From assembly GCA_036381895.1 (NCBI GenBank), contig DASVBY010000052.1, positions 1-64,000 on the forward strand: a DNA stretch of 64,000 bases. The letters are read 5' to 3'. Shown here piece after piece: positions 58,498 through 64,000 of the stretch (its first letter is position 1; every line of letters begins with the position of its first letter). Made by a program: the position numbers and the translations under genes. Origin of the DNA: JACQFZ01 sp036381895 (lineage in GTDB: Bacteria > Pseudomonadota > Gammaproteobacteria > Acidiferrobacterales > Sulfurifustaceae). The notes under the pieces were generated by a model. It was given only the letters and a program-made list of their open reading frames with translations. It was not told where the DNA came from and searched no databases.

Positions 58498-58782
58498 ATG
58501 AACGCAAACACGAACTGCTGCCGCCGTTTCGTCGTCTCCGGTCGGGTGCAGGGCGTCGGCTTTCGCTACGCCGCCTGCGACGAGGCCGAACGGCTCGGCC
58601 TCACCGGCTGGGTGCGCAACCTGCCGAACGGGGACGTCGAAGCGCTCGCGTGCGGCGACGCCGAGGCGTTGCAGGCGTTCGAGCGCTGGTTATGGAAGGG
58701 GCCGCGCGCGGCGCGGGTGCGGGACGTGCACGCGAGCGATGCGCCGGCGCAACGGTTCGCGTCGTTCGAGATACGCGGGTAG
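58498..58782 (+). CDS. acyP: Acylphosphatase
   Basis: 94-residue acylphosphatase. The catalytic Arg and Asn sites are seen in FVVSGRVQGVGFRYAACDEAERLGLTGWVRNLPNGDVE, split here: Arg in VGFR and Asn in VRNLPNGDVEA. Ends FASFEIRG as in the family. The start is ATG 58498. Converges with the lytic transglycosylase gene across a perfect palindrome. Confidence 0.95.
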   Translation: MNANTNCCRRFVVSGRVQGVGFRYAACDEAERLGLTGWVRNLPNGDVEALACGDAEALQAFERWLWKGPRAARVRDVHASDAPAQRFASFEIRG

Positions 58783-58790
58783 GGTGCGCC

Positions 58791-58806
58791 GCCGCCGGCC
58801 GGCGGC
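58791..58806. terminator. GC palindrome between convergent genes
   Basis: GCCGCCGG / CCGGCGGC, a 16-base perfect palindrome ending at the stop codon of the transglycosylase gene. It lacks T-tracts, so it is a weak candidate for termination on both strands. Confidence 0.35.
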
Positions 58807-59375
58807 TACTGCGGGAACCAGCGCGTTCTCCACGCGCGCTCGACCCGGGCGGGGTACCAGCGCTGTCCGCGGCTGCCGTTGTAGCGCGCGAGCGCATGGA
58901 ACAGGTTTCCCTTCTCGAGGTCGAGGTAGTACCTGAGGATGGTGCAGCCGTAGCGCAGGTTGGTCTGCACGCGGAACAGGCTGTCGCCCGGCCGTCCGAT
59001 CTCCTTGAGCCAGAACGGCATCACCTGCATCAAGCCGCGGGCGCCGGCCGAGGAGATCGCAAACGGGTTGAAGTTGCTCTCGACCTCTATTACCGCGAGC
59101 ACGAGCTCCGCTGGGAGCCCCGCGCGCCGCGCCTCGTAGTGCACGTGCTTCAGCAGCTCCAGCCGAAACGCCGGGTCCGGCACTTTGGGCTCGAGCCGCC
59201 GGGACATGTCGAGCAGCCAGACCTCGGCCTCGAACCGGTCGGTAAACGAACGCGCATCGGCGACGGCGCGCCGTAGCGCCTCGCGCAGCTGAGGGTCGAC
59301 GGCCTCCGGCAGGTCGGCTGCGGCCGGGGTGAGCCAGAGCGCGGCGAGCAACGTGATGCCGAGGAGCGGGCGCAT
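58806..59375 (-). CDS. Exported lytic transglycosylase (SLT family)
   Basis: 189-residue periplasmic protein with a Sec signal (LGITLLAALWLTPAAA). The SLT goose-lysozyme-like domain covers about 75-175: catalytic Glu in LAVIEVESNFNPFAISSAGARGLMQVMPFW, then NLRYGCTILRYYLD and ALARYNGSRG. Cleaves peptidoglycan glycan strands. Similar small SLT proteins often lie next to rel or pro genes. Convergent with acyP. Start ATG 59375. Confidence 0.92.
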   Translation of the reverse strand: MRPLLGITLLAALWLTPAAADLPEAVDPQLREALRRAVADARSFTDRFEAEVWLLDMSRRLEPKVPDPAFRLELLKHVHYEARRAGLPAELVLAVIEVESNFNPFAISSAGARGLMQVMPFWLKEIGRPGDSLFRVQTNLRYGCTILRYYLDLEKGNLFHALARYNGSRGQRWYPARVERAWRTRWFPQ

Positions 59376-59433
59376 GGACGAACGGCGAAGCAGTCAACCG
59401 AAGCATAGCAGGTGTGCGCGGGCGCGCCGCCGT

Positions 59434-59461
59434 TTGATCCGCTCGACGCCGCCCGCATAAT
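59434..59461 (+). promoter_or_regulatory. Putative promoter immediately before rel, leaderless layout
   Basis: -35 TTGATC (59434-59439), 16-base spacer, -10 CATAAT (59456-59461). Transcription should begin about 7 bases later, at 59467-59470, which is the ATG itself; no Shine-Dalgarno is present. Confidence 0.45.
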
Positions 59462-59469
59462 GCATAGAT

Positions 59470-61686
59470 ATGGTTACCGTCACCCGTCCCGCGTCCGCCG
59501 CGGCGGTTGCCGCCGCGGACGACGTCGAAGGCTGGCTCAACGCGCTCGCCGAAGGGCGCGGCGCGATCGACGTCGACTTCATTCGGCGCGCCTGCCGGTT
59601 CGCCGAGCGCGCGCACGCGGGTCAGAGCCGGGCCTCGGGCGAACCCTACGTGCAGCATGCGTTCGCGGTGGCCCGCATCCTCGGCGACTTCACCCCCGAT
59701 CACGAAGCCATCGCCGCCGCCATCCTGCACGACACGGTGGAGGACACGCCGGCGACGCTCGACGACATCCGCCGCGAGTTCGGCGAGCGCGTCGCGCGGC
59801 TCGTCGACGGGGTGACGAAGATGGAGGCGATCCAGGAGTACAAGGGCGCCGCCGCGCAGAGCGGGCGGCGCGAGCACGCGCAGGCCGAGAGCCTGCGCAA
59901 GATGCTGCTCGCGATGGCCGAGGACGTCGACGTCGTGCTGATCAAGCTCGCCGACCGGCTGCACAACATGCGCACGCTCGCGCCGCTGCCCGAGGACAAG
60001 CAGAAGCGCATCGCGCGCGAGACCATGGACATCTTCGCGCCGCTCGCGAACCGGCTCGGCATCTGGCAGCTCAGGTGGGAGCTCGAGGACCTGGCGTTCC
60101 GCTACCTCGAGCCCGTCGCGTACCGGCAGATCGCGACGCTGCTCGCGGAGAAGCGCGTCGACCGCGAACGCTACATCGAGGAATTCTGCCGGCGGCTCGA
60201 AGCCGAGCTGCGGCAGGCAGGGATCAAGGCGGAGGTCACCGGGCGGCCGAAGCACATCTACGGGATCTGGCGCAAGATGCGCCGCAAGGGAAAGGATTTC
60301 GGGCAGATCACGGACGTGCGCGGCGTGCGCATCCTGGTCGATACCGTGCGCGACTGCTACGCGGCGCTCGGCGTGGTGCACGGCCTGTGGCAGTACGTGC
60401 CCGGCGAGTTCGACGACTACATCGCGACGCCGAAGGAGAACTACTACCGCTCCATCCACACCGCAGTGCTCGGCCCGGAGGGCAAGATCGTCGAGGTGCA
60501 GATCCGCACCTACGAGATGCATCAGCAGTCCGAGCTCGGCGTGGCCGCGCACTGGCGCTACAAGGAGGGCATCGCCGCCGACATCGACTTCGACCGCAAG
60601 ATCGCGTGGCTCCGGAGCCTGCTCGAGTGGAAGGACGAGGTCGCGGAAGCGACCGACTTCGTCGATCAGTTCAAGTCCGAGGTGTTCAGCGAGCGCGTGT
60701 ACGTGCTGACGCCGAAGGGCAAGATCATCGACCTGCCGGCGGGCAGCACGCCGCTCGATTTCGCGTATCACGTGCACACGGACATCGGCCACCGCTGCCG
60801 TGGCGCGAAGGTCGACGGCCGCATCGTGCCGCTCACCTACAAGCTCAAGACCGGGGAGCAGGTGGAGGTGCTGACGGTGAAGGAGGGCGGTCCGTCGCGC
60901 GACTGGCTCAACCCGCATCTCGGCTACCTGCACAGCTCGCGCGCGCGCTCCAAGGTGCAGCACTGGTTCCGCCAGCAGAACTACGAGCTGAGCGTCGCCG
61001 ACGGCCGGACCCTGCTCGAGCGCGAGCTTCACCGCCTCGGGCTCGTCGACGTCAATTACGAGCGGCTGACGCAGAAGTTCGGCTTCGCCAAGGTGGACGA
61101 GTTCCTCGCCGCCGTCGGCCGCGGCGACGTGAAGTCATCGCAGATCGTGAACGCGGTGCAGGAGCTGGTGGAGCTGCCGCGCGAGGCGCGGCCGCTTCCG
61201 AGCGTGCCCACGACCGCCCCCGTGCGCAGCGCCGCCCCGGGCGTCACGATCCTCGGCGTCGGCAACCTCCTCACCCGCATCGGCCGCTGCTGCAATCCGG
61301 TCCCGGGCGACCCGATCGTCGGGTTCATCACGCGCGGGCAGGGCATCACCGTCCATCGCCGCGACTGCCCGAATGCGCTGCGGCACCACGGCGAGAACGA
61401 GGAGCGGCTGATCGAGGTGAGCTGGGGTGCGGCGGCAGGCGGAACCTACCCGGTCGAGATCGAGGTCATTGCGTACGAACGCCCGGGGCTGCTGCGCGAC
61501 ATCACGGCGCTGCTCGCGAACGAGCGCATCAACGTGATCGCGCTCAACACGGTGGTCGACAAGGGGCAGCACATCGCGCGCATGACGTTCACCGTCGAGA
61601 TCCCGGACCTGCACGTGCTCGCGCGCCTGCTCGCGCTCATCGACCGCGTGCCGAACGTCGCCGAAGTGCACCGCAAAGTGCAGTAG
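59470..61686 (+). CDS. Bifunctional-looking (p)ppGpp synthetase/hydrolase, RelA/SpoT family
   Basis: 738-residue Rel enzyme. Order: HD hydrolase (1-180), synthetase (about 240-370), TGS (405-470), zinc-finger-like (CCNPVPGD, DCPN), ACT (660-735). The HD residues are all there (His63, His87-Asp88, Glu91-Asp92, Asp162, Asn166), so hydrolysis is possible. The synthetase has GRPKHIYGIW and EFDD (313-316); EFDD is the RelA-type motif, while SpoT/Rel enzymes usually have RxKD. Thus it combines features of both, and no symbol is assigned. No Shine-Dalgarno precedes ATG 59470. Converges with proS. Confidence 0.93.
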   Translation: MVTVTRPASAAAVAAADDVEGWLNALAEGRGAIDVDFIRRACRFAERAHAGQSRASGEPYVQHAFAVARILGDFTPDHEAIAAAILHDTVEDTPATLDDIRREFGERVARLVDGVTKMEAIQEYKGAAAQSGRREHAQAESLRKMLLAMAEDVDVVLIKLADRLHNMRTLAPLPEDKQKRIARETMDIFAPLANRLGIWQLRWELEDLAFRYLEPVAYRQIATLLAEKRVDRERYIEEFCRRLEAELRQAGIKAEVTGRPKHIYGIWRKMRRKGKDFGQITDVRGVRILVDTVRDCYAALGVVHGLWQYVPGEFDDYIATPKENYYRSIHTAVLGPEGKIVEVQIRTYEMHQQSELGVAAHWRYKEGIAADIDFDRKIAWLRSLLEWKDEVAEATDFVDQFKSEVFSERVYVLTPKGKIIDLPAGSTPLDFAYHVHTDIGHRCRGAKVDGRIVPLTYKLKTGEQVEVLTVKEGGPSRDWLNPHLGYLHSSRARSKVQHWFRQQNYELSVADGRTLLERELHRLGLVDVNYERLTQKFGFAKVDEFLAAVGRGDVKSSQIVNAVQELVELPREARPLPSVPTTAPVRSAAPGVTILGVGNLLTRIGRCCNPVPGDPIVGFITRGQGITVHRRDCPNALRHHGENEERLIEVSWGAAAGGTYPVEIEVIAYERPGLLRDITALLANERINVIALNTVVDKGQHIARMTFTVEIPDLHVLARLLALIDRVPNVAEVHRKVQ

Positions 61687-61756
61687 ACGGGGTCGCGGCG
61701 GCCGCGTCGCCGGAGCCGCAGGACGGCGCAACCGCCGGGGGTTCTTGCGGCCCGGC

Positions 61757-63472
61757 TCAGTTGGGCGCGAGGAGCTTGCGCACTTCGGCGACCGCATCGG
61801 CGAGCGGCAGATCGCGCGTTTGCGCGTCGCGCCGGCGCTTGTACTCGAGCGTGCCCCTGGCGAGCCCTTTCTCGCCGATCACGAGCCGGTGCGGAATGCC
61901 GATGAGATCCATGTCCGCGAACATTACGCCGGCGCGCTCGTCGCGGTCGTCGAGCAGCACGTCGACGCCGGCCGCGCCGAGCTCCTCGTACAGCTTCTCC
62001 GCCGCGGCGCGCACGCCCGCCGACTTGTGGTAGCCGATCGGCACGATCACCGTGCGGAAGGGCGCGATCGCGTCCGGCCAGATGATGCCGTTCGCGTCGT
62101 GGTTCTGTTCGATGGCGGCGGCGACGACGCGCGACACGCCGATGCCGTAGCAGCCCATGGTCATCACCACGGCCTGGCCGCTTTCGTCGAGCACCGTGGC
62201 CCGCATCGCCTCGCTGTACTTTCTCTCGAGCTGGAAAATGTGTCCGACCTCGATGCCGCGGCGGATCGTGAGCGTCCCCTTGCAGTTCGCCGCCGGGCAG
62301 GGATCGCCGGCGACCACGTTGCGGATGTCGGCGACGATCGGCTCGGGCAGGTCGCGGCCCCAGTTGACCCCGGTCAGGTGCTGGCCGTTCGCGTTGGCAC
62401 CGCAGACGAAGTCCGCGAGCCGCGCGGCGCTCTCGTCCGCGATCACCGGGATCTCGAGCCCGACCGGGCCGATCGAGCCCGGCTCGCAGCCGGTCGCGGC
62501 CTCCACCTCGCCCGGTGTCACCAGCTCGAGCGGCTTCGCCACCTGCGGCAGGCGTTCGGCCTTCACGGCGTTCAGCTCGTGATCGCCGCGGAGCACGAGC
62601 GCGACCACGCCGCCGCTGCCGCGCACGAGCAGGGTTTTCACGGTGCGCTCGGGAGGCACCTTCAGGAAGCGCGAGACTTCCTCGATCGTGCGCGCGCCGG
62701 GGGTGTCGACGCGCGCAGCCGCGGCGGCCGGCGCGGGGCGCTTGCCGAGCGGCGGCAGCGCCGGCGCGAGCTCGACGTTCGCGGCGTAGTTGCAGCGGTC
62801 GCACAGCGCAATGGCGTCCTCGCCCGAGTCGGCGAGTACGTGAAACTCGTGCGAGGTGTTCCCGCCGATCGCGCCGGTCGCGGCTTCGACGGCGCGGAAC
62901 TGCAGGCCGAGGCGGGTGAAAATGCGGCTGTAGGTCTGGTGCATCACCTCGTAGGTCTCGCGCAGCGACGCGTTGTCGAGGTGGAACGAATAGGCGTCCT
63001 TCATCAGGAACTCGCGCGCGCGCATGACGCCGAAGCGCGGGCGGATCTCGTCGCGGAACTTGGTCTGGATCTGGTAGAAGTTCGCCGGCAGCTGGCGGTA
63101 GCTGCGGATCTCGCGCCGGATGAGGTCGGTGATCACCTCCTCGTGCGTCGGTCCGAAGCAGAACTCGCGCTCGTGCCGGTCCTTCAGGCGCAGCAGCTCC
63201 GGCCCGTACTGCTCCCAGCGCCCCGACTCCTGCCAGAGCTCGGCCGGCTGCACCGCCGGCATCAGCACTTCCTGGGCCCCGGCGCGGTCCATTTCCTCGC
63301 GCACGATGTGCTCCACCTTACGCAGCACCCGCAGCCCGAGCGGGAGCCAGGTGTAGAGGCCCGCCGCGAGCTTGCGGATCATGCCGGCGCGCAGCATGAG
63401 CTTGTGCGAGACGACTTCCGCGTCCGCCGGCGTCTCCTTGACGGTCGCGAGCAGCAGCTTGGAGGTGCGCAT
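61757..63472 (-). CDS. proS: Prolyl-tRNA synthetase
   Basis: 571-residue class II synthetase, bacterial-type with the INS editing insertion. Motif 2 region FRDEIRPRFGVMRAREFLMKDAYSFH (about 137-162), Motif 3 region GIGVSRVVAAAIEQNHD (about 443-459), TGAIGGNTSHEFHVL (about 196-210). Length equals the Escherichia coli enzyme of 572. ATG 63472, 50 bases after the DMT transporter stop. Cytosolic, charges tRNA-Pro. Confidence 0.97.
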   Translation of the reverse strand: MRTSKLLLATVKETPADAEVVSHKLMLRAGMIRKLAAGLYTWLPLGLRVLRKVEHIVREEMDRAGAQEVLMPAVQPAELWQESGRWEQYGPELLRLKDRHEREFCFGPTHEEVITDLIRREIRSYRQLPANFYQIQTKFRDEIRPRFGVMRAREFLMKDAYSFHLDNASLRETYEVMHQTYSRIFTRLGLQFRAVEAATGAIGGNTSHEFHVLADSGEDAIALCDRCNYAANVELAPALPPLGKRPAPAAAAARVDTPGARTIEEVSRFLKVPPERTVKTLLVRGSGGVVALVLRGDHELNAVKAERLPQVAKPLELVTPGEVEAATGCEPGSIGPVGLEIPVIADESAARLADFVCGANANGQHLTGVNWGRDLPEPIVADIRNVVAGDPCPAANCKGTLTIRRGIEVGHIFQLERKYSEAMRATVLDESGQAVVMTMGCYGIGVSRVVAAAIEQNHDANGIIWPDAIAPFRTVIVPIGYHKSAGVRAAAEKLYEELGAAGVDVLLDDRDERAGVMFADMDLIGIPHRLVIGEKGLARGTLEYKRRRDAQTRDLPLADAVAEVRKLLAPN

Positions 63473-63522
63473 GGTGCTTCGGGAGATTGGGTCGGGCGAG
63501 TATAAGCGAGCGCGCCCCGCGA

Positions 63523-64000
63523 TCAAGCGACCGGCGAGCGGCTCGGGGCCGGCGCCGGCGCACGGCGAGCCGGACGCACGACGAGCGCGATCGCGCCGAT
63601 GATGAGCATGCCGGCGACCGCCTCGCGCCAGGTGAGCGCTTCGTTCAGGAGCAGCATGCTGCTCCCCACGCCGACCATGGGTGTCACGAGCGACGAGAGC
63701 GAGGACACTGCCACCGGCACCATGAGCACGATCCGGTTCCAGGCCCAGTAGCAGAACATGAACGCGACGAGCACGTTGTAGACGACGCCGAGCGCCGGGT
63801 ACAGCCCGACGGGGCGCCAGGCGTCCGTCTCGAGCGCGAGCGCCGCGGCCGTGATCGGGACGGCGCCCCAGAGCATGATCCAGCCGGTGAGCGAGACGGT
63901 CGGCATCGGTACGGCGAAGCGCTTGAGCAGGACGATGCCGAGACCCCACATGGCGGCGGCGCCGAGCACCAGGGCGACCCCGTGCAGTGCCCCGCCGAAC
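63523..64000 (-). CDS. EamA/DMT-family transporter, C-terminal part (cut by window edge)
   Basis: The 159 codons seen are the second half of a drug/metabolite transporter; the N terminus lies beyond the right edge. The frame is open through to the last base, so the ATG/GTG at 63969 is not the true start. Five hydrophobic segments, with the EamA terminal pattern SLSSLVTPMVGVGSSMLLLNEALTWREAVAGMLIIGAIAL split around Pro and Glu. Next to proS, same strand. Cargo unknown. Confidence 0.88.
   Translation of the reverse strand, partial: FGGALHGVALVLGAAAMWGLGIVLLKRFAVPMPTVSLTGWIMLWGAVPITAAALALETDAWRPVGLYPALGVVYNVLVAFMFCYWAWNRIVLMVPVAVSSLSSLVTPMVGVGSSMLLLNEALTWREAVAGMLIIGAIALVVRPARRAPAPAPSRSPVA

Noticed and set aside
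1..64000. CRISPR arrays, rRNA, insertion sequences, prophage
   Set aside because: No repeated 25-40 base units with spacers, no 16S/23S signature, no transposase or integrase protein and no terminal inverted repeats were found by eye.

Overview
The window is a GC-rich (about 70 percent by eye), gene-dense bacterial chromosome segment, most likely from a gammaproteobacterium. Three linkages typical of gammaproteobacteria support this: algC-dut-coaBC next to radC-rpmB-rpmG; purMN divergent from a CDP-alcohol phosphatidyltransferase, a PerM permease and hda; and apbC-dcd. A BPSS1780-family membrane protein and RpmG/RpmB of Escherichia coli length agree. No rRNA, tRNA, CRISPR array, insertion sequence or prophage was seen. 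The genus cannot be named from the sequence.

Positions 1-34000 look accessory. The start of metG lies at the left edge, and then come unlinked oxidative and regulatory modules: a quinone oxidoreductase; a phytoene-dehydrogenase-like flavoprotein; an NTF2/GNAT/nitrilase operon; an M48 membrane peptidase; a Tat-exported intradiol dioxygenase; a fused GltD-FNR flavoprotein of about 1200 residues; a membrane protein-MarR pair; azoR with a divergent LysR gene; a Rid/deaminase/DsbA/Rid cluster with a divergent LysR gene; a RelB-like antitoxin with a zeta kinase, coupled to gluQ; a CYP102-type P450-reductase fusion with a divergent TetR gene and a perfect 21-bp operator; a GST; an aldo-keto reductase; a FadI-like thiolase; and an atypical SHMT. 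Each regulator sits beside its probable targets, and several have a visible inverted-repeat operator.

Positions 34000-64000 are largely housekeeping: apbC, dcd, rlmI, algC, dut, coaBC, radC, rpmB, rpmG, purN, purM, a phosphatidyltransferase, perM-like, hda, an aspartase/fumarase, acylphosphatase, a RelA/SpoT synthetase-hydrolase and proS. Scattered among them are a PQQ-type sugar dehydrogenase, an MFS transporter, a glycosyltransferase inserted between coaBC and radC, an HNH nuclease, an acyl desaturase with a C-terminal extension, WrbA, a LysM lipoprotein and a PilZ-like protein. Two clear intrinsic terminators (48124-48160 and 55277-55306) lie in convergent gaps.

The most distinctive elements are: (1) the non-canonical RelB/zeta-KfrB toxin-antitoxin pair, with an operator overlapping both the -10 and the Shine-Dalgarno, translationally fused to gluQ; (2) the Rid-deaminase-DsbA-Rid operon, in which both Rid proteins lack the catalytic arginine; (3) the P450 fusion lacking the usual fatty-acid anchor residues; (4) a Rel enzyme combining an intact hydrolase HD domain with a RelA-type EFDD motif on an apparently leaderless mRNA.
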